Counted from the stretch's first letter, positions 7,353 to 16,806 are shown. The stretch: 64,000 nucleotides of DNA from Cellulosilyticum lentocellum DSM 5427 (GCF_000178835.2 NC_015275.1:4493001-4557000); one strand, 5' to 3'. Notes: generated from the letters alone by a model not told the origin. Program-made: numbers and translations.

Positions 7353-7919
7353 TTATTTTCTAGCCTCAGTTATCATCTTAATCAGCTCTGACTTTTTAGC
7401 TTCTTTTAATTGCTTGATAGGCACATTGATCCCCAAAGCCTTAATAAGTGCTCTCAGCTCAGTATTACTTTTTTTACTAAGGTCCTCAGCACTTACTATG
7501 TCTTCAGTAGTACTCTCTTCTAATTTTGAATCTGTATCTGTGCTTAATATACTCGGCTCCTGAGGCACTGTATACTCTAAGTTATCTGGTGCTGCTTGCT
7601 GTTTTAGTCGGCCTTCCTCACTGTTTTTCTTATTAGCTTTGATAGTACTTGATTGTATAACTTTTCCAATCAGGCTTTCATCTACCCTTGGAATAACATG
7701 AGTTGCCCTAACCTTACCAATTCTCTCAGCTGCTTCACCACCTGCTTGTACTGCTGCTGTGATTGCTCCTACATCTCCAAAAAGTTGTACTGTCATAATG
7801 CCGCTGCCAACCTTTGACACACCACTTAGTTGAACATTAGAAGCTTTTAATGCGGCATCCGCTGCTTCTATTGCAGCAGGATATCCGATTACTTCTATAA
7901 GGCCTAGTGCTTGCATCAT
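7353..7919 (-). CDS. EutK-like shell protein with SAP/Rho-N-like tail
   Basis: Residues 1-90 of this 188-residue protein are a BMC shell domain (ALGLIEVIGYPAAIEAAD, SGIMTVQLFGDVGAI, ATHVIPRVDE). A charged, low-complexity linker of about 55 residues follows. The last 40 residues, LSKKSNTELRALIKALGINV then KELKEAKKSELIKMI-like helices, resemble the small helix-extended-loop-helix SAP/Rho N-terminal fold that binds nucleic acids. Enteric EutK also joins a BMC domain to a DNA-binding-like domain, but a different one (helix-turn-helix). Its start touches the eutL stop. The BMC call is certain; nucleic-acid binding is inference. Confidence 0.87.
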   Translation of the reverse strand: MMQALGLIEVIGYPAAIEAADAALKASNVQLSGVSKVGSGIMTVQLFGDVGAITAAVQAGGEAAERIGKVRATHVIPRVDESLIGKVIQSSTIKANKKNSEEGRLKQQAAPDNLEYTVPQEPSILSTDTDSKLEESTTEDIVSAEDLSKKSNTELRALIKALGINVPIKQLKEAKKSELIKMITEARK

Positions 7920-7920
7920 C

Positions 7921-8574
7921 TTAATAATCCCTTGGGTTATCTGCTACAGCTTTTATAGCTTCAGCAAATGCAGCACATGCGGCATGACATGCAGATTGAG
8001 TTCCTGTGAGCAGTCCTCCGCCAAAGTTTGTCTCCGAAGGTGGCCCAAAGAATTCCACTAATTTTACATCTGCCGCTTTCATTGCAGCATCAAGTCCATA
8101 TATCGCTTCCATTGGAGGAGCAATTAAATAAGCAAGTGGCTCCCCTTCTTCAACACCTGCTACCTTAGACAGATATGAACCTGTACGAGATACTGTATGC
8201 GCATAATAGACAATAGAATCATCTTCGTTAGCACTTATAAAACAAGCATCTGACCCAAAAAAGTCTAAAGCAGCTTTAAGACCACTTCTTACCTCTGCTG
8301 GGCTTGGTCCACCAATAATACCAATCACTTCACCTGCTAGTTTTGTAGAAGCATTACCTGCTCCTGCATACATAGAACGTGCATACACGACTTCAACATC
8401 TGCATCTTTAGTGGCTTCATCTAATGCAGTATACGTCACATCATCACTGTCAGCTGTGATGATTCCTATACTTTTATGCTTTGGTCCTAATTCTAATTTT
8501 GCTGCAAGCTCTGGACTAACATTGGAAATGACACGCACACCAAGTACATTAGCTCGCACTTTATCGTTTTTCAT
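7921..8574 (-). CDS. eutL: EutL, trimeric tandem-BMC shell protein
   Basis: The 217-residue protein matches EutL, a circularly permuted tandem-BMC trimer with a gated central pore thought to pass ethanolamine or larger cofactors. Recognisable stretches are ANVLGVRVISNVSPELA, VVYARSMYAGAGNAST and FGPPSETNFGGGLLTGTQSA. Length is typical of the family. It is followed immediately by the EutK-like gene and preceded by eutC at a distance of 15 bases. Confidence 0.95.
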   Translation of the reverse strand: MKNDKVRANVLGVRVISNVSPELAAKLELGPKHKSIGIITADSDDVTYTALDEATKDADVEVVYARSMYAGAGNASTKLAGEVIGIIGGPSPAEVRSGLKAALDFFGSDACFISANEDDSIVYYAHTVSRTGSYLSKVAGVEEGEPLAYLIAPPMEAIYGLDAAMKAADVKLVEFFGPPSETNFGGGLLTGTQSACHAACAAFAEAIKAVADNPRDY

Positions 8575-8589
8575 TATGACTGCCTCCTT

Positions 8590-9516
8590 CTACTTTAAGT
8601 CGATACCAGATGCTTTTTTATCTAACATAGTTTTAATTAATTCTGCTGCATGAGCACCTGCTTCTACTGCTGTGGTACCACCTTTGTGTATATTAGAAAT
8701 AACCGTCCTCTTAGCTTCTGGTAAACCATGTTTAGGCTTGTAGGCTATATAAGCTGACATGGATTCAGCAGTTACAAGACCAGGTCTTTCACCAACTAAC
8801 ATACAAATAACATCTGCTCCAGTTACCTCGCCAATAGCATCCATAGCTCCAACTCTGGCATATTTTATAAATAGGATGTCTGGTACAGTAATGCCATACA
8901 TCTGTAAACCTTGTTTAATAGCTGGGATAGCATCTTCTACGTTTGCTTCAATAGCTGAAGAAGATAGGCCATCACCTACCACTATTAATACCTTTGGATT
9001 ATTCCCACAGGTTTTCTTAATAATCTCTAGCTCCTCTGGTCCAAATCTTCTTCCTAAATCAGGTCTAGTTAAATATTCATCTTTATCTTTACATAGGGTT
9101 TTTACGAAAACGAAATTATTCTTTTTAACAAAGTCTTCTGATACATCATTAAAAACTGCATCTTGGGCAGCAGCATGGTCTGCTCTTACACGTAGCATTG
9201 TAATTGTTTTATATCTTGCACCCGCTTTACCTACACCTAGTCTAGCTGGCGTTTTAGCTTTCATTGCTAAATAACCATCTTTATCCTTTGCATGCTCTAC
9301 TAGAAATTGCTTCTTAATATCAATCTTAGTAATGTCAGGGATACATCCATTAGGATCAATAGTAGTTGTTTTTGTTTCACTACTTGCTGCTTGTACAACT
9401 GATGCAGCTGGTGTGGTTGGGATAGTCACACTGCTACCTACTTCATTAGTATCTTTTCCAACCATTTGTTCTACTAGTTGTTCTACCATTTTTCTTAAAT
9501 CTTGTTCGTTCATCAT
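8590..9516 (-). CDS. eutC: EutC, ethanolamine ammonia-lyase small subunit
   Basis: This 308-residue subunit forms, with EutB, the adenosylcobalamin-dependent lyase that splits ethanolamine to acetaldehyde and ammonia. The N-terminal helix ([18 protein letters not shown]) matches the targeting helix known from EutC. A Thr/Ala/Ser-rich linker of about 40 residues precedes the catalytic fold, which contains [33 protein letters not shown] and [11 protein letters not shown]-like cobalamin-facing segments. It lies 14 bases after eutB. Confidence 0.95.
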   Translation of the reverse strand: MMNEQDLRKMVEQLVEQMVGKDTNEVGSSVTIPTTPAASVVQAASSETKTTTIDPNGCIPDITKIDIKKQFLVEHAKDKDGYLAMKAKTPARLGVGKAGARYKTITMLRVRADHAAAQDAVFNDVSEDFVKKNNFVFVKTLCKDKDEYLTRPDLGRRFGPEELEIIKKTCGNNPKVLIVVGDGLSSSAIEANVEDAIPAIKQGLQMYGITVPDILFIKYARVGAMDAIGEVTGADVICMLVGERPGLVTAESMSAYIAYKPKHGLPEAKRTVISNIHKGGTTAVEAGAHAAELIKTMLDKKASGIDLK

Positions 9517-9530
9517 TTTGCCTCCTTATC

Positions 9531-10895
9531 CTAGAATAGTATTGATGCGTCTCCGGCTCTTTCAGTTAAACGGCCTCTTTCATCAACAAAGCCCATCTTA
9601 ACTAGCCATTCATGGAAAGGCTTAATAGCTGTGAGTCCGAACATTTCTCTAAGTGCTGCTGTTTCATGGAAACCTGTTGTTTGGTAATTAAGCATAACGT
9701 CATCACCATGAGGAATACCCATAAAATAGTTGCAGCCTGCAGTTGTTAATAAAACAGATAAATCTTCAATAGAGTTTTGGTCGGCTTTCATATGGTTGGT
9801 ATAACATGCATCACAACCCATAGATACGCCTGTTAGTTTTCCCATAAAGTGGTCTTCAAGTCCTGCACGACTTACTTGGCGACCATCATATAGATATTCT
9901 GGCCCGATAAAACCTACTACAGTATTAACAATGAAAGGTTGAAAGCGTTTAGCAAAGCCGTAGCATCTTGCTTCCATCGTTACTTGGTCTGTATCATGAT
10001 GTGCTTCTGAGGAAAGTTCTGAGCCTTGTCCAGTTTCAAAATACATCACGTTAGGTCCTTCTGCAGTTCCTTCAGATAAAGCAAGCTGTCTTGCTTCTTC
10101 TATGGTTGCTGCATTAAACCCAAAAGCTTCATTTCCCTTTTCTGAACCAGCAATAGATTGGAAAATTAGGTCTGTTGGTGCACCTTTACGAATAGCATCC
10201 ATTTGAGTAGTAACATGGGCAAGTACACAGGTTTGAGTTGGGATTTTAAACTTTTGTTTGATTTCCTCAAAACGTTTGAGTACACGCACAACACTTTCTG
10301 TAGAATCATCTACTGGATTAAGTCCAAGTAGTGCATCTCCAGCCCCATAGGTTAAACCTTCTAATAAAGAAGCCATAATACCATCAGGGTCATCTGTTGG
10401 ATGGTTAGGTTGAAGCCTTGAAGAAAGTGTTCCTGGTTCTCCAATAGTTGTATTACAGTGAGCAGTTATGCGAATTTTACTTGCTCCATAAATAAGGTCC
10501 ATATTAGACATGAGTTTAGCTACAGCAGCTACTATTTCTGAAGTAATCCCTCTAGATGCCCTGCGAATATCAGCACCTGTGGTTTTTTCATCAAGAATCC
10601 ACTCTCTAAATTCTGCTACTGTCATATGCTTAAATTCGTTATAAATCTTTTGATTCACATCATCTTGAATAATACGAGTCACCTCATCAAGTTCATAAGG
10701 TACTGCTGGATTATTTCTAAGGTCTTCTAAAGTAACATTAGCTAATACCACCTTTGCAGCTACTCTTTCTTCTGCACTACTTGCTGCAAGACCTGCTAAT
10801 TTATCTCCTGACTTTTCTTCATTGGCTTTTGCCATTACCTCTTTAAGTGATTTGAACTCATAGGTGTGTCCAAATAATTGAGTTTTTAAAATCAT
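9531..10895 (-). CDS. eutB: EutB, ethanolamine ammonia-lyase large subunit
   Basis: The 454-residue catalytic subunit has the expected length for EutB. It is a TIM barrel that binds substrate and the adenosyl group of the cofactor; conserved blocks include AHCNTTIGEPGTLSSRLQPN, GLTYGAGDALLGLNPVDDS, NVMYFETGQGSELSSEAHHD and MGCDACYTNHMKADQNS. It is the first enzyme of the pathway and acts inside the microcompartment. It follows eutA by 13 bases. Confidence 0.97.
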   Translation of the reverse strand: MILKTQLFGHTYEFKSLKEVMAKANEEKSGDKLAGLAASSAEERVAAKVVLANVTLEDLRNNPAVPYELDEVTRIIQDDVNQKIYNEFKHMTVAEFREWILDEKTTGADIRRASRGITSEIVAAVAKLMSNMDLIYGASKIRITAHCNTTIGEPGTLSSRLQPNHPTDDPDGIMASLLEGLTYGAGDALLGLNPVDDSTESVVRVLKRFEEIKQKFKIPTQTCVLAHVTTQMDAIRKGAPTDLIFQSIAGSEKGNEAFGFNAATIEEARQLALSEGTAEGPNVMYFETGQGSELSSEAHHDTDQVTMEARCYGFAKRFQPFIVNTVVGFIGPEYLYDGRQVSRAGLEDHFMGKLTGVSMGCDACYTNHMKADQNSIEDLSVLLTTAGCNYFMGIPHGDDVMLNYQTTGFHETAALREMFGLTAIKPFHEWLVKMGFVDERGRLTERAGDASILF

Positions 10896-10908
10896 AAAGG
10901 TACTCCTT

Positions 10909-12354
10909 TCAATTAAATACTAATGTTTTAACAACCACAGGAAGCACTGTGCCTTCTGCAATAGGATTGCCTATATCAATGTAATCACCATTATCTAGCT
11001 TGACACTATCTAAGCAGATTACATCTTTCTTGAAACTTAGTTTGTTGTACATGGTCTGTCCTAATACCTTTGCCATATCCTTCTCTACAATTAAAATGAG
11101 AGGTAATTCCCTTTCAATCAGTTCCTGCATACCTTCTACTAGTCCATCTGCGTATGCTTGTACTTCCTTGAAACTAGGATTTTCTTTTCCTTCTATAGCA
11201 ATGGCTACCCTCTGAAGGTCACCTTCTAATTTAAACCATTCTAATTTCTTCTTAACGGCCTCTGCTAATGCAATAGCACCACTATTTTCATCCTCATAAG
11301 CCATTTTTAGAATAGGCAAATTCTTAATAGGAAAGGCATTTTTTGTGTAGGTAATAGTACTGCCACTTATTTCTGTAGTATGTGTTCCTGCACCAACTAC
11401 TGTTGCCCTGATAGTCTCTGTACTTTTTACAACCTTTAATTTACTGCATAACTCAGACCCCCTAATAGCTTCTCCTAGTAGGATACCTATATCCCCATAC
11501 TCAAAATAATCTCTTATGGGTCCTCGCTCTTTCTCATCATAGTAAATATAGTCTGCTACACCTCCTGAAAAAGATATACACTCCATAGGGTTATCTAAAA
11601 GAATACTTTTATTAGTCACCATTAACTTAAAGTCTTCATCTATGGGCACTAATCCAACGCTTTGCATTAATACTCTAACCATTATGTCTATAATGGGCCT
11701 AAGATTATCCTTTGTCACTATAGTTCCTACCTCTAACCCTAAATGGTATTTCTTCACTAGTGTTTCTAATTTAGGTGCAATATATGTCATCCTTTTAGAA
11801 TTAGTATCTACTTTTATTAATCTGCCCCCTATATCTAAACAACCAGTATCTTTTACATCTCCTCTTTTAAAGACCGCCAGATTACTGGTTCCCCCTCCAA
11901 TATCAATATTAACAACGGTTGTACTATTTTCTTTTGAGTAAATATGAGCGCCTGCACCCTTGCCTGATATAATACTTTCTAAATCCGGACCTGCTGTCGC
12001 TACTACAAAGTCTCCAGCAAATCCACTTAAAGTCGTTAATACTTCTTCTGCATTTTGTTTCCTAGCTGTTTCACCTGTAATAATAACGGCTCCTGTATCA
12101 ATGTCCTTTTTATCTACACCCGCATTCTTATATTCCTTTTCGATGATTTCTCTCACCTTAGGTCCATCAATTTCTTTTAAAGAAACTAGGGGTGTAAAGT
12201 AAATGGGACTTTTATAAATAATTTCTTTATCTACAATAACAATTCTCGGTACCGTGTAGCTAGAAGCCATATTCTCAATAATAAGCTTTGAAAATATAAG
12301 CTGTGTTGTGCTGGTTCCAATATCAATCCCTACACTTAAAAGCTCTTCTCTCAT
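10909..12354 (-). CDS. eutA: EutA, ethanolamine ammonia-lyase reactivase
   Basis: The 481-residue actin/Hsp70-type ATPase exchanges damaged cobalamin from EutBC. The phosphate-1 motif is SVGIDIGTSTTQLIFS (residues 7-22), a second nucleotide motif is VVNIDIGGGTSNLAVF, and ISFSGGVADYIYYD lies further on. Length agrees with the family. A 70-base gap separates it from eutP and holds a small hairpin with CCTAA/TTAGG arms of unknown role. Confidence 0.94.
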   Translation of the reverse strand: MREELLSVGIDIGTSTTQLIFSKLIIENMASSYTVPRIVIVDKEIIYKSPIYFTPLVSLKEIDGPKVREIIEKEYKNAGVDKKDIDTGAVIITGETARKQNAEEVLTTLSGFAGDFVVATAGPDLESIISGKGAGAHIYSKENSTTVVNIDIGGGTSNLAVFKRGDVKDTGCLDIGGRLIKVDTNSKRMTYIAPKLETLVKKYHLGLEVGTIVTKDNLRPIIDIMVRVLMQSVGLVPIDEDFKLMVTNKSILLDNPMECISFSGGVADYIYYDEKERGPIRDYFEYGDIGILLGEAIRGSELCSKLKVVKSTETIRATVVGAGTHTTEISGSTITYTKNAFPIKNLPILKMAYEDENSGAIALAEAVKKKLEWFKLEGDLQRVAIAIEGKENPSFKEVQAYADGLVEGMQELIERELPLILIVEKDMAKVLGQTMYNKLSFKKDVICLDSVKLDNGDYIDIGNPIAEGTVLPVVVKTLVFN

Positions 12355-12424
12355 TCCCTCACTTCCTCCATTAATAATCTTTATCCCCTAAATCTCCTAA
12401 ACTACTTAGGTTATCTACCCTATA

Positions 12425-12874
12425 CTATTTTTTAGGACTTAAAAATTTCTCTAGATAAGTAAATAATGCTTCTATTCCTATGTCATCTACTGTATCTACC
12501 TTGAAAATTTTACTTACTCCTGCTGCTTTAAGACTTTCTTCTACCTTCTGAATTTGTGACTCATCTGTTACTAAGTTAACCTTCGTTATAATACCGATAA
12601 GTTCCTTTGCAAATGAACAAGCAAAAGCAGGTGGAATAAAGTTATCTTCTGCTGTAGGGTCTCCTATTAAAGCAATAATCTCTGCATCTACTGCTGTCAT
12701 AATAAGGGCACTATAATAATTTCTGTTTTCTAGATATTCTCCTGGCGTATCAATGGCATGATTGTATAACTCCACAGCTTGTGTCTTTTTGTATTTAATC
12801 TCTAGTTCATCAAGCTTTTGACATAGTGTTGTCTTGCCACAACCTGTTCTACCCATAAAAATAACTCTGCTCAT
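12425..12874 (-). CDS. eutP: EutP, small P-loop NTPase
   Basis: The 149-residue protein has a Walker A motif GRTGCGKTT (residues 8-16) and a DTPGEYLEN switch motif near residue 43, as in Ras-like GTPases. A fourth motif appears as ITKVNLVTDE in place of the usual NKxD. EutP/PduV proteins associate with microcompartments, and Salmonella EutP has been reported to act as an acetate kinase. The gene lies 3 bases after eutS. Confidence 0.92.
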   Translation of the reverse strand: MSRVIFMGRTGCGKTTLCQKLDELEIKYKKTQAVELYNHAIDTPGEYLENRNYYSALIMTAVDAEIIALIGDPTAEDNFIPPAFACSFAKELIGIITKVNLVTDESQIQKVEESLKAAGVSKIFKVDTVDDIGIEALFTYLEKFLSPKK

Positions 12875-12877
12875 ATC

Positions 12878-13234
12878 CTAAGTCCTCGTAATAGCTGTGG
12901 GTGTAAATCCTAGATTATTGCTCAGTACAGCTACAATATCTTTAAGTGCAGCTTCTACAGCACTAATATCACCACTTATAATAAGTGCTCCGCTAAAACG
13001 ATCTATAAAACCAATAGCAATATCTGATGCCTTAGTCGCTACATCTGCTGCAATAATAGCTCCTTCGCTAGGTGTAATAGTCAAAATCCCAATAGCACTG
13101 ATTTTCTCAGTAATAAGGCCTAGCTTCTTATAGATATCTTGGGTAGGGTTAGCAATAATATGAGCTAATGTAATTTGTTTGCCAGGTACAAATTCCTGAA
13201 TAATACGTTGTTTATCCTCTATATTTATAGCCAT
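12878..13234 (-). CDS. eutS: EutS, bent hexameric shell protein
   Basis: The 118-residue BMC protein of the EutS/PduU type is a permuted single domain with an N-terminal beta barrel segment ([20 protein letters not shown]). It contains [20 protein letters not shown] and [19 protein letters not shown]. Such hexamers are bent and probably occupy shell edges. It is the second gene of the operon, after eutG. Confidence 0.95.
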   Translation of the reverse strand: MAINIEDKQRIIQEFVPGKQITLAHIIANPTQDIYKKLGLITEKISAIGILTITPSEGAIIAADVATKASDIAIGFIDRFSGALIISGDISAVEAALKDIVAVLSNNLGFTPTAITRT

Positions 13235-13283
13235 ACTTTACCTCATTTTCTCCATTCATCCTTTTTCGCCTCTAGCTTGTTAT

Positions 13284-14414
13284 CTAACTTACCTTATAAA
13301 TAATCTCTAAAATATCTCCTGCTGTGGCAGTACGCGGATTGGTTATAATACATGCGTCCTCTAAAGCACCTTTTGCAATCTCTTGTTTAAGCTTGTTAAT
13401 GTCCTCTAGAGAGATCTTACATTCTTGAAGACGCGTAGGCATCTTCATTTCATGTTGAAGTTTCGTAATGGCATGAATAAAATTTTTAACTAACATTCTA
13501 GTTGTGCTTCCTTCTATGCCCACTAACTTTGCTAACTGCGCATACTTTTTAGCTGCTATCGAATATTTATTAGGATTAAAACCTTCAATTTCACTATTAA
13601 ACTCAATAACATAAGGTAGTAATATAGCATTAGTTCTACCATGTGGAATATGAAGCTTGCCTCCAATATTATGGGCAATCGCATGATTAATTCCTAATGA
13701 AGCTAAATTGAAAGCCAGTCCTGCTATACAAGATGCATTATGCATTTTTTCCTTTGCCTCTATATCTTCACTACTTCTATAAGACTTTAATAAATACTCA
13801 AAAACTAGCTCTACTGCTTTTTCAGCTAATGCATCAGAGAAATCTGTTGCTGCTGTAGATACATATGCTTCTATGGCATGAGTTAAAACATCCATACCTG
13901 TATCAGCTACAATGCTACTTGGAACACTTTTCACAAGCTCTGGTTCCAAAATAGCTACATCTGGTAAGAACTCATCTGATACTAAAGGGTACTTGATATG
14001 TTTAATCTCATCTGTAATAACAGAAAACGAGGTTACTTCTGAACCTGTTCCACTAGTCGTAGGAATTGCTATAAACTGCATTTCCTTTAACTCTCCAAGC
14101 TTCCTTGAAAAATCCATAATAGCTTTAGCTGCATCAATAGCTGAACCTCCCCCTAAAGCAATGATTACTTCAGGCTTAAAAGAGGTTACTGCTTTCACTC
14201 CTTTTACAATAAGCTCCATAGGTGGGTCTGGTACGATTTCACTAAATACTTCATGTTGATTGGGTGATAAGTATTCTGTAATTTTATTAATCATTCCAGA
14301 TTTAACCATAAATGGGTCTGTCACAATAAATACACGATTTTTTCTTAAGTTTTCAAGATACGCAAGTGAACCTTGTCCAAATTTTACTTTTGTTTTTATT
14401 TCAAAAGTGTTCAT
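13284..14414 (-). CDS. eutG: EutG, iron-dependent alcohol dehydrogenase
   Basis: The roughly 376-residue protein reduces acetaldehyde to ethanol and regenerates NAD for EutE. It is a group III metal-dependent alcohol dehydrogenase: GGGSAIDAAKAIMDFSR and PTTSGTGSEVTSFSVI bind nucleotide, and metal ligands lie in ADTGMDVLTHAIEAYVS and NHAIAHNIGGKLHIPHGRTN. Two ATGs are possible. AGGATGGG directly touches the one at 14420 but is correctly spaced from the one at 14414, so I start at MNTFEIKTK. It is the promoter-proximal gene of the operon. Confidence 0.93.
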   Translation of the reverse strand: MNTFEIKTKVKFGQGSLAYLENLRKNRVFIVTDPFMVKSGMINKITEYLSPNQHEVFSEIVPDPPMELIVKGVKAVTSFKPEVIIALGGGSAIDAAKAIMDFSRKLGELKEMQFIAIPTTSGTGSEVTSFSVITDEIKHIKYPLVSDEFLPDVAILEPELVKSVPSSIVADTGMDVLTHAIEAYVSTAATDFSDALAEKAVELVFEYLLKSYRSSEDIEAKEKMHNASCIAGLAFNLASLGINHAIAHNIGGKLHIPHGRTNAILLPYVIEFNSEIEGFNPNKYSIAAKKYAQLAKLVGIEGSTTRMLVKNFIHAITKLQHEMKMPTRLQECKISLEDINKLKQEIAKGALEDACIITNPRTATAGDILEIIYKVS

Positions 14415-14620
14415 CTTCATCCCATCCTATTCAAGTAGATTCAAGATTTTCTATATTAGACTATGTACTTTTGGAGCATTTATACTTTTTACCTTAAAAT
14501 CAATAAATGATTGAAAATTCAATTTTTATTTTCCAATATAAATCCTCCTCAATTTCCAGTCATAATATTACTTTTTCTCTAATAAACTATTAGTAGAAAA
14601 GTTCAGGGAGTTTATGAAAA
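14415..14620 (-). promoter_or_regulatory. Leader region upstream of the eut operon
   Basis: This is the only upstream region from which the eut operon could start within the window. On the minus strand it contains a strong AGGAGG (around 14543-14548) followed 7 bases later by a five-codon frame TTG GAA AAT AAA AAT TGA, and an AT-rich stretch with weak stem potential. I see no convincing -35/-10 pair, no B12-box sequence and no clear tandem hairpins of the EutV-binding type. The eut regulators EutV and EutW are not encoded next to it. Confidence 0.35.
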
Positions 14621-15058
14621 ATGTCTGATATATTTGAGCGTTTAGGCATTCATCGAGTGCAACCTCCAACAAGTTCACCTCCAAACTTTACTCCAAATAA
14701 AAGTCAAGGTACAAAGCTAGGACCTCCTAGACCTCCAGGTCCTCCTGGCCCTCCTGGTTCCTTTGGTCCTCCTGGTCCTCCTGGTCCTCCTGGCCCTCCT
14801 GGTTCCTTTGGCCCTCCTGGTCCTCCTGGTTCTCCTCAATCATTAGGTGGTGGTATTCAACCACTTGCAATTGATACAGGTGCCATCTCTCCTTGTATTA
14901 ATCGATTTGTTTACATCTGGCCAACTAACGGCCCTGGTTTTTGGGCTTTTGTTACTTTTGTAGGCCCTCGTTCTCTTGCAGGTTGGAGACGAATGGGAAG
15001 GCGTTGGCGATACTTCGGTATTGATTTAAGAAGAATTGATTCATTTTATTGTGCATAG
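14621..15058 (+). CDS. Collagen-like protein with conserved aromatic C-terminal domain
   Basis: Residues about 33-77 of this 145-residue protein are Gly-X-Y triplets, mostly GPP, in two near-identical DNA repeats. The tail has no triplets and is rich in Trp, Arg and Phe (CINRFVYIWPTNGPGFWAF, GWRRMGRRWRYFGIDLRR). Collagen-like triplets form trimeric stalks and are common in exosporium or spore-surface proteins of Bacillus and Clostridia. No signal peptide is visible, which fits assembly in the mother cell; that role is inference. AGGGAG lies 10 bases before the ATG; a nearer ATG at 14614 meets a stop at once. It stands alone between two minus-strand units. Confidence 0.8.
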   Translation: MSDIFERLGIHRVQPPTSSPPNFTPNKSQGTKLGPPRPPGPPGPPGSFGPPGPPGPPGPPGSFGPPGPPGSPQSLGGGIQPLAIDTGAISPCINRFVYIWPTNGPGFWAFVTFVGPRSLAGWRRMGRRWRYFGIDLRRIDSFYCA

Positions 15059-15109
15059 AAAAAAAGCGATTACGTAAGTTAAACCACGTAATCGCTTTTT
15101 TCTATGCAC
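15051..15109. terminator. Bidirectional terminator overlapping the collagen-like gene end
   Basis: GTGCATAG (15051-15058), seven A, then GCGATTACGT (to 15075) pairs with ACGTAATCGC, six T, then CTATGCAC (15086-15109). That is 24 bp with one bulged base and a 10-base loop. The outer 8 bp contain the last codons and stop of the collagen-like gene. The A and T tracts let it work for the minus-strand gene facing it as well. Nothing else is seen up to 15321. Confidence 0.9.
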
Positions 15110-15321
15110 AATTTATTTTAAAATACTTCTTACTAAACTATTGCTTTCCTATTACATATAATCTATATGACTATACTTAAATAAACATAAGATATAATTG
15201 GAGACTCCCCTTAGGGTTATTGATGGGCAAGAACTATATAAAATGCATAGGCACATAAATTCCTACTTTGTATGTAAAGAACAATAACCCGATTTTAAAC
15301 TTCTAAACTAAGAAAATTGGT

Positions 15322-16806
15322 TCACTCAGCATGAACACTGTAAACAATTTTACCGTCTTTTATGACAAACTCAACTTGATTTAAGTCAGATATATTCTTT
15401 AGTGGATTTGCACTCAGGATAACTAAATCAGCCTTTTTACCCATGTCTATACTTCCAAGCTCATCAGCCACACCCAAGAGTTCGGCAGCATTTACTGTAG
15501 CAGTTCGAATAGCTTCATATTCATCCATTCCATGCTTCACAAATAACTCAAGTTCCTTGTACAGGAACCCATGGGGGACATATCCTGCACCTCCCATCCC
15601 CGCATCTACTCCTGCTACAATTCTCACTCCAGCTTTAATAGCATTTTCAAGATTAACAGGAAGATATGTTTGCCTATAATTAGGCATCTCATCATAAAAC
15701 TTTACCCAAATCGGATCTGTTCCGGATTTTATGGCTTCCCTTTGCTTTTCTATAGCCTTTTTACCCATGGAATGATAGGGTTCTGGTACGGCCTCCTTCA
15801 CTTCCTGTCTACTAAATAAGTCAGGGTTATCTATTAAATCTGACCAGTGTATAAAACAATATGCAGTAGGAACCCAACATACTCCATTTTCTTTCATTCG
15901 CTTGAATGTTGCCTCATCTATCAGCCCCAGTGGCGTATGCTCTATACTGTCTACTCCTGCTTCAACTGCCTGCTTAATACCTTCAGGTAAGCAAATTGAA
16001 TGTGCAGATACCTTCAATCCTTCTTTATGAGCTGATTCTGTAATGGCTTTCAATATCTCCGGAGTCATACTTGCATCCAGTAGGCGGGGATCTACCTTTC
16101 TTTTTATATAAAACTCCCGACTCTCAGAATCATTTTCAATGAATGACAAAGATGTTCCTGGTGTGCTGGTTTTAATAAAATCCACACCGGCCTTCTTCAG
16201 CTTTTTAATGATTTCTAACACTTCTTGCGGCTCATCAATGTCAACTGATAATCCTTTAACACCAAAAATAAGGCTTAAAAATGATAATAAAACTGGAGGA
16301 GCTGGAATAAATCTCTTTATACTAAAATAGCCATATGGCACTGATAAAGCAGGGCCGCTTGCTAAAATCCTAGGACCTATGTATTTTCCCTCGTTAATTT
16401 CGTCCCTAATTTTTAGAATATTGTACCCAAATGAACCAGGCATATTTCTTATTGTTGTGACACCTGATTTTAGCGTTAAGTGGGAGTGTCGTAGAAGCTT
16501 CTTTGTCATGGTTTCTGTATTGATTCTTCCATAATCGTCAACGCCCGGATGAGCCAGATGCACGTGGGCATCAATCAATCCCGGCAGAATATACCGTCCT
16601 GAAAGGTCTAAGACTTCTGCATTTTCAGGAATAGATATGGTTTCAGCGGACCCGATTTTATCGATCTTTCCACAACTGCAAATAATCGTACTGTTCTCAT
16701 GAATAGTTTTCTCTAACACATTAATAATATTTACACCGGTTATAACCAATACTCTAGGCTGTTTATTGATGCTGGAAATAGTTTTCTCATCTTTTCTTTT
16801 TATCAT
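15322..16806 (-). CDS. Amidohydrolase of the imidazolonepropionase/prolidase-like group
   Basis: The 494-residue metal-dependent hydrolase has a TIM-barrel flanked by a small beta-sandwich. The HxH metal motif is LIDAHVHLAHPG (near residue 80). Further metal or catalytic residues lie in GVDFIKTSTPG, KVSAHSICLPEGI, VDSIEHTPLGLI and IVAGVDAGMG. The C-terminal part GKKADLVILSANPLKNISDL returns to the sandwich. Such enzymes hydrolyse cyclic amides or Xaa-Pro/Xaa-Arg dipeptides; the substrate cannot be read from the sequence. No signal peptide. Single gene, convergent with the collagen-like gene. Confidence 0.85.
   Translation of the reverse strand: MIKRKDEKTISSINKQPRVLVITGVNIINVLEKTIHENSTIICSCGKIDKIGSAETISIPENAEVLDLSGRYILPGLIDAHVHLAHPGVDDYGRINTETMTKKLLRHSHLTLKSGVTTIRNMPGSFGYNILKIRDEINEGKYIGPRILASGPALSVPYGYFSIKRFIPAPPVLLSFLSLIFGVKGLSVDIDEPQEVLEIIKKLKKAGVDFIKTSTPGTSLSFIENDSESREFYIKRKVDPRLLDASMTPEILKAITESAHKEGLKVSAHSICLPEGIKQAVEAGVDSIEHTPLGLIDEATFKRMKENGVCWVPTAYCFIHWSDLIDNPDLFSRQEVKEAVPEPYHSMGKKAIEKQREAIKSGTDPIWVKFYDEMPNYRQTYLPVNLENAIKAGVRIVAGVDAGMGGAGYVPHGFLYKELELFVKHGMDEYEAIRTATVNAAELLGVADELGSIDMGKKADLVILSANPLKNISDLNQVEFVIKDGKIVYSVHAE

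Noticed and set aside
14415-14620. Cobalamin riboswitch or EutV hairpins before eutG
   Set aside because: No B12-box-like sequence and no clear pair of hairpins with the expected loops; only weak AT-rich stems.
14700-14850. Tandem repeat on the plus strand, possible CRISPR-like array
   Set aside because: The repeats are in-frame Gly-Pro-Pro triplets of the collagen-like protein, with no spacers.
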